Positions 8,573 through 19,132 are shown, counted from the stretch's first letter. The stretch is DNA of 64,000 nt from Myxococcales bacterium (GCA_016792845.1 JAEUKH010000033.1:1-64000), one strand, 5' to 3'. A program made the numbers and translations. Notes: generated by a model from the sequence alone, not told the origin.

Positions 8573-9071
8573 CTGCACGCTCCCGGGTGGCGCTACGCTG
8601 AACCCTTCGTACTGCGTCGCGAAACGCCCTGTCTAGAGACGCGACCAAGTAGTCTCCTGTCGCCCCACTTTAGGTCCGCGGCGCGCTGCTGCGTTGCCGG
8701 GTCTCGACGGGCCAACAGCCCGTCTTCGCCCCGTCGCCTTGCATCACTTGCGCCCCTTCGCGGTGCTCGGTCCGACTACTTGGTCGCGTCTCTAGCCGTC
8801 GCCGCGCCCCAGCCTCCGAAGCGCGACGCCCCGCGCCGTGCAAAGGTCACACGCCCCCGCCAGAGCCCCTCGCGCAGCTCTGTGCAAAAGGTTTACACCG
8901 TGGCCTTCGCGTACGAGGGCGTTTGGGGCGTTATGCACCAAAACGCCTTGGTGACCCTGCGATTGCGCAGTGATTCATTTCTGCACAGCTCATGACGCAG
9001 CGCATGGCCCGGGGCTTGCGATGTGCCCCCCGCCGACCCTCAGGGCCGTTCGCTTTCAAGGAGAATCGAAG
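8573..9071. other. divergent intergenic region (499 bp) holding a MITE-like element and dyads
   Basis: This region separates the lipoprotein gene from the Crp/Fnr gene. It contains the 163-bp inverted-repeat element at 8633-8795, an imperfect dyad GGCGTTTGG (8918-8926) with CCAAAACGCC (8938-8947), and a small hairpin CTGCG-ATTG-CGCAG at 8957-8970. The dyads sit 100-155 bp before the regulator start and may be control sites. No gene is evident. Confidence 0.5.
8633..8795. mobile_element. MITE-like element, 163 bp, with perfect 22-bp terminal inverted repeats
   Basis: Positions 8633-8654 and 8774-8795 are exact reverse complements (22 of 22), both ending in CTAG at the outer edge. CTAG is its own reverse complement, so the outer four bases could be a 4-bp target duplication (as made by the IS5 group, YTAR) around 18-bp inverted repeats. 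Inside is a second perfect hairpin, GACGGGC-CAACA-GCCCGTC, at 8706-8724. No transposase frame fits in 163 bp. A non-autonomous miniature transposon or a REP-like structured repeat both fit. The element sits in a divergent promoter region and may affect expression of either neighbour. Confidence 0.6.
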
Positions 9072-9776
9072 ATGGATGTACGCTCTGTATTGCGCCGGCA
9101 TCCGGCGTTTGCTCGCCTCGGTGAAGAGGCCCTCGATTCGCTCTCGCGTCTTGGGGCGCACCAGCGTCTGCGTCGCGGCGAGGCGGTCTGGCGGGCCGGT
9201 GAGCGGGCCAGCGCGTTTGTGCTGGTGGGTCACGGGCTCGTGAAGGTGCTCTTGCCGGGGGGCGCCTCGCGCGACCTCGTGTTGGGGCTCGCGGGGCCGG
9301 GCGAGAGCGTGGGCGACGCGCTGGTGCTCGAAGGCGGCACCTATGATGCCGACGCGTACGCCCTCACCGACTCGGTGGTGGTGGTGCGGGTGCCCCGTGA
9401 CGCGGCGCTTCTGGCCTTTGAGAAGCACGGCGCGGCGGCGATGGAGCTCGCGCGCACCTTCGGCCACGCGTCGACCGTTGCGGCACGTCGGCTGGCGCTG
9501 TTCACCGCGTCGGCCGAGGAGCGCCTCGCGACCACCCTGATGGAGCTCGGCGAGCGCTTCGGCGACGAGCTAGAGGACGGCACGACGCTGATTCCGTTGC
9601 GGCTGACGCGGGCTGAGCTCGCGGCGCTGGTGGGCACCACCGTTGAGACGACCATCCGCACCCTCTCTCGATGGACCCGCGAGGGCCTCGTCTCGACCGG
9701 CGAATCGGGGATGACGCTCCACGACGCGACGGCCCTGGCGCGCCGCAGCTCGCTCCCCGCGGTGGCGAGAGCCTGA
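9072..9776 (+). CDS. Crp/Fnr family transcriptional regulator
   Basis: The ATG at 9072 is chosen over the longer frame because AAGGAG lies 8 bases upstream and the protein then begins MDVRSVLRRHPAFARL, typical of the family. The product has 234 residues. The N-terminal cyclic-nucleotide-binding fold (about 10-130) shows LGAHQRLRRGEAVWRAGE and VLGLAGPGESVGDALVLEGG. The C-terminal winged helix (about 145-225) has LTRAELAALVGTTVETTIRTL, the Crp-type helix-turn-helix. No Cys cluster for an Fnr iron-sulfur centre is seen, so a cyclic-nucleotide or other small ligand is likelier. It lies next to dyad sites and may control itself or the divergent lipoprotein gene. Confidence 0.9.
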   Translation: MDVRSVLRRHPAFARLGEEALDSLSRLGAHQRLRRGEAVWRAGERASAFVLVGHGLVKVLLPGGASRDLVLGLAGPGESVGDALVLEGGTYDADAYALTDSVVVVRVPRDAALLAFEKHGAAAMELARTFGHASTVAARRLALFTASAEERLATTLMELGERFGDELEDGTTLIPLRLTRAELAALVGTTVETTIRTLSRWTREGLVSTGESGMTLHDATALARRSSLPAVARA

Positions 9777-9795
9777 AGGGGCCTCGCCTTGCGTC

Positions 9796-9840
9796 ACACG
9801 CTACGCACTGTGGCTCTCGGGCCGCAGCGTCGTAGCGTGT
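9796..9840. terminator. 10-bp inverted repeat downstream of the Crp/Fnr gene
   Basis: ACACGCTACG at 9796-9805 pairs perfectly with CGTAGCGTGT at 9831-9840 across a 25-base loop. Lying 20 bases after the stop, it may form a termination hairpin; it could equally be an upstream control site for citrate synthase. Confidence 0.35.
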
Positions 9841-10044
9841 CGCATTTGGGGCGCTTGTTGACCGTTGAGGGTGACGCCGCGAGAAATCGCCCGGCGTGGG
9901 TGTGCGTTGCCCCTTGCGCGGCGAGGGTGAAAAGCCATAGGTACCCCGGCGCTGAACAGGCTAAGGTCGGGCCGCCGATCGAAGGCCGTTCTGGGTTCAT
10001 TTCGGTAGAGAAGACAGGGTTCGCGCCTGGAGGCTACACGTCCG

Positions 10045-11328
<1,284 letters not shown>

Positions 11329-11360
11329 CCCTCGGCGCACCCTTTGATGGGTGAGTGACC

Positions 11361-11395
11361 GCGCCCCGCAGCGACGATGGCTCGCTGGGGGGCGC
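11361..11395. terminator. strong bidirectional terminator hairpin
   Basis: GCGCCCCGCAGCGA (11361-11374) pairs with TCGCTGGGGGGCGC (11382-11395), 13 of 14 positions, with a 7-base loop. It lies between citrate synthase and the convergent CAP-domain gene, followed by TGTCATTT on the plus strand. Confidence 0.65.
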
Positions 11396-11415
11396 TGTCA
11401 TTTGGGGCGTCTCGC

Positions 11416-12495
11416 TCAGTTGCAGGCGACGGGGCGCACCTCGTAGCTCACGGTGCCGGTGCGCAGGCCCGCGATGCTGACCCGGTACACCGAGCCCGCG
11501 CGGATGGCGGGCATCTGCCACGAGATGGTGTCGTCGCCGTAGCCGTTCTGGCGCTGCATGGCGGTGACGTCGAGCCGCGTCGCGTCTTGGGTGACGGTGA
11601 CGGTGTTGGCGCCCGAGACGCCGAGGCCGCTGGCCGAGAACGACCAGATCCGGGTCATCGCTTCGAGGGGCACAGGGCCCGCGTTGGGCCAGGCGACCCA
11701 AGGGCGGTTGCGCGTCGCGCCCGCGCGGCGGAGCACCCAGAGACAGGCAAAACCCGAGGTTTGTCCGTAGGTTGCGGCGCTGAGCGGGGGGTAGAGCATC
11801 CAGCGCCGGTGCCCGAGGGTCATGGTGATGTCGCGGCTGTCGTCGATCCAGCTCTGAACCGAGTACCACGGCGAGATGGCGAAGCCCCGGCCGCCGACGA
11901 TGTTGCTCGACCCGGCCCCTTGGGCGCCTTCGGGCGAGTAGCACGTCCAGCTGGTGGGCGGGGTGTGCGAGAGGGCGCCGTTGCGCTCCATCATGAGGGC
12001 GCAGGCTTGGGTCGGCGTGACGTCGCTGGGGGTCTCGACCACGGGGTTGAGGCCCGCGAGCCAGCGGAAGGTGTTGGTCAAGCGGAGCGCGGCGAGGCGG
12101 GTGACCTCTGGCAAGGTGCCGAGTCCGCAGGCCGTGCCGCCGGGCGTCCATGGAGGGAGGCCGCTGCGGAGGCCGCGGTCTTGGCCCCAACGCGCGCAGA
12201 CCTCGGCCTGGCTGCGGTTCGCGGGGTCGGCGTTGCTGGGCGCAGGGCCGGTGTCGACGCCGGTGTCACGCGGGCCGGTGTCGCGGGGGCCCGTGTCAGC
12301 GAGGCCTGCGTCGCGGGGGCCTGCGTCGAGGGGGGCGTTGTCGCGCGGGGCCGGGGCGTCGCGGCCGAGGTCTTCGGCCGTGGTGGCGTCGGCGGTGCCG
12401 CCAGCGTCGTCACAGTCGGCGCACGCGCTGGGGGCGGGGTCGCCGCTGCATGCCGCCAAGAGGAGTGAGAGGCTTAGTGTCACGACAGGTCGCAT
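11416..12495 (-). CDS. CAP/SCP-domain lipoprotein
   Basis: The start at 12495 gives a compact lipoprotein signal (MRPVVTLSLSLLLAACSG); an ATG six codons upstream at 12513 is also possible. A DAG/DTG-type linker of about 60 residues follows. The C-terminal part is a CAP (SCP/PR-1) domain: ALRLTNTFRWLAGLNPVV, GALSHTPPTSWTCYSPEG, then TLGHRRWMLYPPLS, with histidines at the two usual metal-site positions. Secreted CAP proteins bind lipids or act in cell-surface interactions; enzymatic activity is generally not shown. It is convergent with citrate synthase and divergent from the isomerase gene. Confidence 0.8.
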   Translation of the reverse strand: MRPVVTLSLSLLLAACSGDPAPSACADCDDAGGTADATTAEDLGRDAPAPRDNAPLDAGPRDAGLADTGPRDTGPRDTGVDTGPAPSNADPANRSQAEVCARWGQDRGLRSGLPPWTPGGTACGLGTLPEVTRLAALRLTNTFRWLAGLNPVVETPSDVTPTQACALMMERNGALSHTPPTSWTCYSPEGAQGAGSSNIVGGRGFAISPWYSVQSWIDDSRDITMTLGHRRWMLYPPLSAATYGQTSGFACLWVLRRAGATRNRPWVAWPNAGPVPLEAMTRIWSFSASGLGVSGANTVTVTQDATRLDVTAMQRQNGYGDDTISWQMPAIRAGSVYRVSIAGLRTGTVSYEVRPVACN

Positions 12496-12596
12496 CGCAG
12501 CGAAGTGTCGCATGTTTCAGCGCAGTTCACGAACGCGATGGGCCGCGGCGGCGGCTTTCGTTGCGACCGCGAAGAGTGGTAGAGGCCAGCGGCAAG

Positions 12597-13652
12597 ATGA
12601 GCGGAGACATCGGCCAGAGAAAGAAAGACCACCTCGACCTCTGCGCCACGGGCGATGTGGGCTTTCGCGATCGCACGACGCTGTTTGAGAACGTGCGCCT
12701 CGTGCACGACGCGCTGCCCGAGCTCTCGCTCGATGCGCTCGACACCCGCGTGACGCTCTTCGGAAAGACCTTGCGCTGGCCGTTGGTGATCGCCGCGATG
12801 ACCGGCGGCACCGACGAGGCCGCCGAGGTCAACCGCACCCTCGCTTCGGTGGCCGAGGCGCGAGGCTATGGTTTCGGCCTCGGGTCGCAGCGCGCCATGC
12901 ACCGCGCCCGCAGCGTTCAATGGACCTACGCCGTCCGCGAGCACGCGCCGACGACGCTGGTGCTCGGCAACGTCGGCCTCGTTCAGGCCCGTGAGATGAG
13001 CACCGCGCAGCTGAGGGCCCTCGTCGATGACGTGGGCGCCGACGCGCTCTGCGTGCATCTGAACCCCGCCATGGAGCTCGTTCAGCCGGGCGGCGACCGT
13101 GACTTCCGCGGCGGCGTCGAGTTCTTTCGCAGGGTGACCGCCGAGCTCGGCGTGCCGGTGATCGCCAAAGAGACCGGCAACGGGATCGCCCCTGCGGCGG
13201 CGCAGAAGCTCCACCGCGCGGGGGTCAGACACCTCGACGTGTCGGGGGCCGGCGGCACCTCGTGGGTGGGGGTCGAGACGCTGCGCGCGAGCGGCGGCGC
13301 GCGACGGCTCGGCGAGGCCCTGTGGGACTGGGGTATTCCGACGGCGGCGAGCGTGGCCCTGGTGTCAAAGCTCGGGTTCGACACGGTGATCGCGACCGGC
13401 GGCATTTTCACCGGCGGCGACGTTGCCAAGGCGATCGCGCTCGGGGCCCAAGCCGCGGGCATCGCGCGGCCCGCGCTCAAGGCCTTCAAAGAGGGCGGTC
13501 GCGACGGGGTCGAGCGCTTCTTCGATGAGGTCGAGGCCGAGCTGCGCGCGGCGATGCTGCTCACGGGCTCGGGCGATGTCGCGGCCCTTCAGCGCTGCCC
13601 GCGGGTGATCGTGGGCGAGCTCGAGCGCTGGGTCGCGCAGCTCGGGCGCTGA
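12597..13652 (+). CDS. fni: isopentenyl-diphosphate delta-isomerase, type 2 (FMN-dependent)
   Basis: The enzyme interconverts isopentenyl and dimethylallyl diphosphate for isoprenoid synthesis, using reduced FMN. The ATG at 12597 gives 351 residues, the normal length; the much longer open frame upstream is antisense to the CAP gene. Family marks include RKKDHLDLC near the N-terminus, PLVIAAMTGGT, the substrate loop with GFGLGSQRAM, HLNPAMELVQPGGDRDFRGG, AKETGNGI, and the FMN phosphate site GAGGTSWVGVE and VIATGGIFTGGDVAKA. No other isoprenoid genes are adjacent. Myxobacteria commonly feed such isoprenoids into carotenoids, steroids and quinones. Confidence 0.95.
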   Translation: MSGDIGQRKKDHLDLCATGDVGFRDRTTLFENVRLVHDALPELSLDALDTRVTLFGKTLRWPLVIAAMTGGTDEAAEVNRTLASVAEARGYGFGLGSQRAMHRARSVQWTYAVREHAPTTLVLGNVGLVQAREMSTAQLRALVDDVGADALCVHLNPAMELVQPGGDRDFRGGVEFFRRVTAELGVPVIAKETGNGIAPAAAQKLHRAGVRHLDVSGAGGTSWVGVETLRASGGARRLGEALWDWGIPTAASVALVSKLGFDTVIATGGIFTGGDVAKAIALGAQAAGIARPALKAFKEGGRDGVERFFDEVEAELRAAMLLTGSGDVAALQRCPRVIVGELERWVAQLGR

Positions 13653-13760
13653 GCCTCTGCGGCGCGGCGACAAAGTGCGCGGCGCGGCGAAGGGCGTGTC
13701 ACGCCGCGGCGCGAGGGTGCGTATGATGCGCCCACTCGACCCGTGGGAAGGGATACGCGC

Positions 13761-15980
13761 ATGGCACGACTCCACACACACTCTGTGATCGGTCTCTTGG
13801 CGTTCGGCGCCTTCGGCTGTCGACGCGCGACGCCGACCCCGACGCCGACGGCGGTTCAGGCTGGGCCCAATGCCCTCGACCCCAATTCCCCGCAGCCCGC
13901 GCCGGGGCCTGCGCAGCCCGCCCGGGCCGGTGAGCGGGTGAGCCTCGCTGTGGGCGTCGTCGAAGGGCGCTCGAAGCCCCCCGATCGCAAGCCGAACGAA
14001 GACCTGCGGTTGACCGTGCGCCCCGAGTGGTATCCGACCGGGCAGCCGCAGAACCCGTATCCGCCGGGGGTGATGATTCCGGCCCAGGCGCCCTCGCAGG
14101 GCGTTTCGATTCAGCCGTGGCCTAGCGGGCAGGCGATGCCCGGCGGGGGCGCTCCTGGGGCCGCTCCGGGCGCTGGCGGGGGTGCGATGCCCATGCCGCC
14201 GATGCCGATGCCAGGCAACGGGGGCGTGGCGATGCAGCCGATGCCCGCGCCGACGGGGGGGCAGCCGACGGTGGGTCAACCAGTGGCGGTGCCTCCGCAG
14301 CCGACGGTGTTGCCGCCTGGGCAGGTGGGGATGCAGCCCATTCCGCCGCCGGGGCAGATGGGCCAGCCGGTGCCGGTGCAGCCCGTTCCGCCGGGGCAGG
14401 GCGCGCCGGGGCAGGGGGTGCCGGGGCAAGCGATCCCGCCCGCGATGGGGGGGCAGGTTCAGACCGTCGAGGGCGTGCTGAACGAGCAGAACCGCGGCGC
14501 CGAGGGGCGCTTCGAGGCCTACCACGCGGTGTCGCTCCGGCGCGGGCAGCGCGTTGACATGAGCCTTGAGAGCGCGGCCTTCGACACGGTGCTTCGGGTG
14601 GTGCCTCCGACCGGCGAGGCGATGGAGAACGACGACATCGACACCCGCGCGCGGAACTACAACTCGCGGCTCGATTTTACGGCGCCCATCGACGGCCAGT
14701 ACCGGGTCGTGGTGACGAGCTACGAGCCCGGGCGCACGGGGCCGTACACCCTTCGGTACGCCGCGGGCGAGCCCGGGCAGGGGATGACCACCACCGCGGG
14801 GGCGACGGCGCCTCCGGGGGCCCAGACCGGCGCCGGGGGCGAGCTCGTCGCGGGCACACCGGTGAACGAGTACCTCTCGCCGGGCGACCCCTCGTCGGGG
14901 GGGCGCTACGTGCGCTCGTACCGCTTGAGCGGGCAGCAAGGCGAGATGATCACCCTGCGCGCCGAGTCGTCGGCCTTCGACACCACCCTCGCCCTCGTCG
15001 CCCCCAACGGCCAGCGGTGGACCAACGACGACACCACGCCCGAAGACACCAACAGCACCCTGCAAGTGACGCTTCCCGCGGCGGGCGCGTACCGGGTCGA
15101 GGTGTCGTCGTATCGGCAGGGCGCCACGGGGCCCTTCGCGCTGACCCGCAGCTCGTCGCAGGCGCCGACGGTGGCCGCGAACGGGCAGGTGAGCGGCAGC
15201 GTCGCGGGGCGCCGCGGCGCCGGGAGCATGTACGGCGTCTTCGTGGGCATCACCGACTACGGCGGCTCGAACAACCTCTACGGGTGCGCCGACGATGCCC
15301 GCCAGCTCGCGATGGCGTACATCAACGCGCGGCTCGGTTCGGCGGGCCAGTTCATCGTGTTGACCGACGCGCAGGCGACCACCGCGGCGGTGCGAGAGGC
15401 GATGACCACGATGGCCGGCCGGGTCGGGCCGAACGACGTGTTCATGTTCTTTCACTCGGGGCACGGGAGCCGTCACGCTTCGCAGAACGCGCAGGTCGAC
15501 CCCGACGGGTACGTCGAGACCATCGTGATGCGCGACGGCGAGATCAGTTCGCACGACCTCGCGCGCATGTTCGACACCGTGCGCGCCGACGTGAACATGC
15601 TGGCCCTCGACTCGTGCTATTCGGGCGGGTTTCGCCGCGCGTTCGGGTCGAACCGCAACCGCTTCGGCATGTACTCGAGCGAAGAAGACGTCTTGTCGCA
15701 GGTGGCCCAGCGCTTTCAGGCGGGCGGCTACCTCTCGTACTTCTTGCGCCGCGGCGTCACCGACGGCGACTCGAACCGCGACGGCACCCTCCGCGCGGGC
15801 GAGCTCTCAGACTATCTCTACGCGCAGTACGCGCAGAACCGCACGTCGATGCAGACCCAAGACGGGAGCGACAACAACACCTGGCAGAACCTCGTGATCG
15901 ACCGATCGGGGGTGGCGCTGAGCGACCTGCTGTGGCGCTTCCCGGTGAGGGCGAACGCGGCGGGGTTTGCCGCGCAGTGA
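13761..15980 (+). CDS. caspase-like (C14 / metacaspase-type) lipoprotein with two PPC domains
   Basis: The ATG at 13761 follows a purine-rich GGGAAGGGA and starts a lipoprotein signal (VIGLLAFGAFGC); the product has 739 residues. A Pro/Gly/Met/Gln-rich region (about 25-235) is followed by two PPC-like beta-sandwich domains, each with the FDTVLRVV- or FDTTLALVAPNG-type core (about 240-340 and 370-470). The caspase fold begins near residue 489 with MYGVFVGITDYGG. It has the catalytic His in FFHSGHGSR near 566 and Cys in LALDSCYSGGF near 617. Anchored in the envelope, it may process surface or prey proteins, or act in regulated death. It precedes the M16 peptidase pair on the same strand. Confidence 0.88.
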   Translation: MARLHTHSVIGLLAFGAFGCRRATPTPTPTAVQAGPNALDPNSPQPAPGPAQPARAGERVSLAVGVVEGRSKPPDRKPNEDLRLTVRPEWYPTGQPQNPYPPGVMIPAQAPSQGVSIQPWPSGQAMPGGGAPGAAPGAGGGAMPMPPMPMPGNGGVAMQPMPAPTGGQPTVGQPVAVPPQPTVLPPGQVGMQPIPPPGQMGQPVPVQPVPPGQGAPGQGVPGQAIPPAMGGQVQTVEGVLNEQNRGAEGRFEAYHAVSLRRGQRVDMSLESAAFDTVLRVVPPTGEAMENDDIDTRARNYNSRLDFTAPIDGQYRVVVTSYEPGRTGPYTLRYAAGEPGQGMTTTAGATAPPGAQTGAGGELVAGTPVNEYLSPGDPSSGGRYVRSYRLSGQQGEMITLRAESSAFDTTLALVAPNGQRWTNDDTTPEDTNSTLQVTLPAAGAYRVEVSSYRQGATGPFALTRSSSQAPTVAANGQVSGSVAGRRGAGSMYGVFVGITDYGGSNNLYGCADDARQLAMAYINARLGSAGQFIVLTDAQATTAAVREAMTTMAGRVGPNDVFMFFHSGHGSRHASQNAQVDPDGYVETIVMRDGEISSHDLARMFDTVRADVNMLALDSCYSGGFRRAFGSNRNRFGMYSSEEDVLSQVAQRFQAGGYLSYFLRRGVTDGDSNRDGTLRAGELSDYLYAQYAQNRTSMQTQDGSDNNTWQNLVIDRSGVALSDLLWRFPVRANAAGFAAQ

Positions 15981-16047
15981 TGTGATCTCGGCCTCGGGCC
16001 CGTTGCGCCTTGCGCGGGCCGTCGCCGCTCTGGCACCGTCTCGCGCC

Positions 16048-17469
16048 GTGAACCGCCGCCGATGGTCATCGCTCTTCGCGCTGGTCGGCGGGCTCGCTGT
16101 GTCGTCGGTGCCGCTCGGCGCCCGCGCCCAGGTGCTCGCTCACCCGCCCACTGTCGACACCCTGCCCAATGGGCTTCGGGTGGTGACGCTCCCCTTCGAT
16201 GCCCCGGGCATCGTCGCGTACTTCACGCTGGTGCGCACGGGCTCGCGCGACGAGGTCGAGCGCGGCCACTCGGGCTTCGCGCACCTCTTCGAGCACATGA
16301 TGTTTCGCGGCACTCAGCGCTACTCTGCGCAAGAGTACGAGCACCGGATGCAGGTGCTCGGCGCCGACAACAACGCCTTCACCACCGAAGATTTTACGCT
16401 CTACACGGTGACCATCCCGACGGCGTCGCTGGCCGCGCTGGTGCCCATCGAGGCCGATCGCTTCAGGTCGCTCTCGTACTCCGAGCAGGCCTTTCAGACC
16501 GAGACCCGCGCGGTGCTCGGCGAGTACAACAAGAACGCCGCCTCGCCCGTTCACCAGATGTGGGAGACCCTCAGCGAGGCCGCGTTCACCCGGCACACCT
16601 ACGGGCACACCACCATGGGGTACCTCCGAGACATCGCCGCGATGCCGTCGATGTACGCGTATTCACAAGACTTTTTTCGACGCTTCTACACCCCAGACAA
16701 CTGCACCGTGGTGGTCGCGGGTGACGTCGCGCGCGACCAGGTGCTGGCGCTGGTGACCGAGCACTATGGCGCGTGGACGGGGCGTCGCGCGACTCCCGCG
16801 GTGCCGCCCGAGCCTGCGCAGACCGCGCCGCGACGGCGCGACCTCGTGTGGGAGGGCACCTCGCCGCCGCGGGTGCTCATCGGGTATCGGGTGCCCGCGT
16901 TTGCGTTGTCGAATCGCGACGCGGTGGCCCTCGATGTGGTGCACGCCCTGGCCTTCAGCGAGTCGTCGCCGCTCTATCAGCGCATGGTGGTGCGCGAGTC
17001 GAAGCTCCTGGCGCTCGAGAGCTGGGGCGACGAGCGGCACCGAGACCCTGGGCTCTTTGTGGTGCAGGCCGACCTCGCCGGGGCGACGGGCTTCGACGAG
17101 GTCGAGCGCGGCGTGACCGAGACCCTCGCGCAGCTCGCCAGTTCGCCGGTCGAGGCCGATCGACTCGCCGAGATGATCTCGCATCTCAGGTACGCGATGC
17201 CGATGGAGGCGCAGACCCCCGCCGCGGCGGCCACGCTGCTCGCGCGCTTCATGGCCCTCACGGGCGAGCCCGACACGTACGAGCGGTACAACCAGGCGCT
17301 CGCGACGGTGACTGCGGGCGACGTCCAGCGGGTTGTTCGGAGCTACCTGAGCGTGCCGAGGCGCACCCTCGTGACGCTCACGCCCGCGTCGGAGGCCGCG
17401 CGTGCGCCGCGCGGTGCTGTGCGCGTCGGCCCGAACCGTACCGCCGCCCCGGCCCGGAGGACGCCATGA
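16048..17469 (+). CDS. M16 family zinc metallopeptidase (active subunit)
   Basis: A GTG at 16048 is preferred: it gives the signal peptide NRRRWSSLFALVGGLAVSS ending ARAQ and 473 residues. A TTG at 15967 would overlap the previous gene. The inverted zinc motif HLFEH is at about residues 79-83, with further ligand Glu in ETRAVLGEYN near 152-159. The second M16 lobe (about 235-440) contains VLIGYRVPAFA. Bacterial M16B enzymes work in the periplasm as heterodimers with a partner lacking the zinc motif, which is exactly the next gene (ATGA overlap). Substrates are usually peptides or unfolded proteins. Confidence 0.9.
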   Translation: MNRRRWSSLFALVGGLAVSSVPLGARAQVLAHPPTVDTLPNGLRVVTLPFDAPGIVAYFTLVRTGSRDEVERGHSGFAHLFEHMMFRGTQRYSAQEYEHRMQVLGADNNAFTTEDFTLYTVTIPTASLAALVPIEADRFRSLSYSEQAFQTETRAVLGEYNKNAASPVHQMWETLSEAAFTRHTYGHTTMGYLRDIAAMPSMYAYSQDFFRRFYTPDNCTVVVAGDVARDQVLALVTEHYGAWTGRRATPAVPPEPAQTAPRRRDLVWEGTSPPRVLIGYRVPAFALSNRDAVALDVVHALAFSESSPLYQRMVVRESKLLALESWGDERHRDPGLFVVQADLAGATGFDEVERGVTETLAQLASSPVEADRLAEMISHLRYAMPMEAQTPAAAATLLARFMALTGEPDTYERYNQALATVTAGDVQRVVRSYLSVPRRTLVTLTPASEAARAPRGAVRVGPNRTAAPARRTP

Positions 17470-19097
17470 AGCGCGCCCTCTTGGCCCTCGTGCTGGTGGG
17501 CTTGGGCTGCGGTCGTACCGTGTCGCAGCCGCGGCCTGAGGTGCCGCCTGTGGAGGCGCGGGTGATCGACCCGGGGCCGACCCCCGTCGCGGTGCCGCTG
17601 CTCTCGAACGCGCTGCGGCCCCTGGTCGAGCAGCGAAACCCCGCGTCGCCGTTGGTGACCGTTCGCGTGGTCTTCGAGGCCGGGAGCGCCGACGACCCGC
17701 CCGACCGCGAGGGCCTCACCCGGCTCACGGCGCGGCTCATGGCCGAGGGGGGCACGCAGGCGCTGCGGTACGATGCGTTTACCCGCGCGCTCTTCCCCAT
17801 GGCGGGGCGCATCGAGTACTATGTCGACCGCGATGTGACGGTGTTCTCGGGCACGGTGCACCGCGACCAGCTTGCGCGCTTTTACCCGCTCTTGCGTGAC
17901 GTTCTCCTCGCGCCGCGGCTCGCCGAAGAAGACTTCACCCGCGTGCGTCGGCAGTCGCGCGCCGACCTGACCTTGCAGCTCCGCGGTTCGAGCGATGAGG
18001 AGCTCGGCAAAGAGGTGTTGCAGAGCGTTCTGTACCGCGGTCACCCCTACGCGCACCCGGCGCTCGGCACCGAGGCCGGGCTCGACGCGAGCACCCTCGC
18101 TGAGCTCGTGGCGCATCGGGCCGAGGTGTTCTCTCGTGGGCGGGTGCTGATCGGCCTCGCGGGGGCGTACCCCGAAGACTTCGCAGAGACCGTGCGCAAT
18201 GACTTCGCGCAGCTCCCGGTGGCGCGGGCGGCGCGGGCGGCGCTGCCTTCGGTGGCGCGGCCGTCGGGGGGGCTCCACGTTCTGATCGTCGACAAGCCGA
18301 CGGCGAGCGCGACGGCGTTCTCGATGGGCTTTCCGCTCGGGCTCACGCGCCGCGACGCGGAGCACGCGTCGCTCCAGTTTGTGACCAACTACCTCGGGCT
18401 GCACCGACAGAGCGTGGGGGTGCTCTACCAGACGCTCCGCGAGGCCCGGGGGCTCAACTATGGCGACTACGCGTACGCCGAGCACTACGCCCAAGACGGG
18501 TGGTCGCGCTTTCCGCGGCCGAACATCGTGCGGCGGCAGCAGTATGCGTCGCTGTGGCTCCGGCCGGTGCCCGATCGGTACGCGCATTTCGCGCTCCGGG
18601 GCGCCCTTCGCGCGGTCGAGCAGACCGCCAACCAGGGCCTGCGCGACGACGACATCACCCGCATCCGCACGTTCTTGAACGGCTATGTGGGGCTCTATAC
18701 GCAGACCGACGGGGCGCGCCTCGGCTTCGCGCTCGACGACGTGCTCGACGGGGCCGCTGAGCCTTGGGCGACCCGTCAGCGTCGCGCCTGGTCGGGGCTC
18801 ACCGCACAGGCGCTCCGCGAGGTCGCCCGGCGGCATCTCGGCTCGCACGACCTCTGGGTGGTGGTGGTCTCTCCGCAGGCGCAGCGCCTCGCCGACGCGC
18901 TGGTGGCCGACGCGCCGTCGCCCATCACCTACGACTCGCCGAAGCCTGACGAGGTGCTCGCCGAAGACCGCGAGATCGCGTCGTACGGGCTCCACATCGC
19001 CCGCGAAAACGTGCAGATCGTGGGCCTCGAGCGCGTGTTCGCGACCCGCGACTGGTTGACCCCCCAGGCCGCCGCTTCGGCGCCCGCGACGCCCTGA
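17466..19097 (+). CDS. M16 family peptidase partner without zinc motif (lipoprotein)
   Basis: This gene starts by ATGA overlap with the active M16 gene, so the two are translationally coupled. The 543-residue product has a lipobox (LVLVGLGC). The N-lobe sequence FEAGSADDPPDREGLTRLTAR aligns with the zinc-binding segment, but HxxEH is replaced by LTRLT, so it cannot bind zinc there. The C-lobe keeps the R-Y-type substrate loop region (VLYQTLREARGLNYG), the part that in M16B pairs the inactive subunit contributes to the active site. This mirrors YmxG/PqqL-like pairs in which one subunit is catalytic and the other supplies Arg/Tyr. Confidence 0.87.
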   Translation: MKRALLALVLVGLGCGRTVSQPRPEVPPVEARVIDPGPTPVAVPLLSNALRPLVEQRNPASPLVTVRVVFEAGSADDPPDREGLTRLTARLMAEGGTQALRYDAFTRALFPMAGRIEYYVDRDVTVFSGTVHRDQLARFYPLLRDVLLAPRLAEEDFTRVRRQSRADLTLQLRGSSDEELGKEVLQSVLYRGHPYAHPALGTEAGLDASTLAELVAHRAEVFSRGRVLIGLAGAYPEDFAETVRNDFAQLPVARAARAALPSVARPSGGLHVLIVDKPTASATAFSMGFPLGLTRRDAEHASLQFVTNYLGLHRQSVGVLYQTLREARGLNYGDYAYAEHYAQDGWSRFPRPNIVRRQQYASLWLRPVPDRYAHFALRGALRAVEQTANQGLRDDDITRIRTFLNGYVGLYTQTDGARLGFALDDVLDGAAEPWATRQRRAWSGLTAQALREVARRHLGSHDLWVVVVSPQAQRLADALVADAPSPITYDSPKPDEVLAEDREIASYGLHIARENVQIVGLERVFATRDWLTPQAAASAPATP

Positions 19098-19132
19098 CGA
19101 CGCACCTCTTTCGCGTGTCGCGCGCGGGGGGG

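Noticed and set aside
12150..12596. N-terminal extension of the isomerase reading frame
   Set aside because: Antisense to the CAP lipoprotein gene and Arg/Gly/Cys-rich; the conserved start is the ATG at 12597.
13722..13727. TATGAT before the caspase-like gene as a sigma-70 -10 box
   Set aside because: No acceptable -35 at 16-18 bases; GC-rich surroundings make a single hexamer unreliable.
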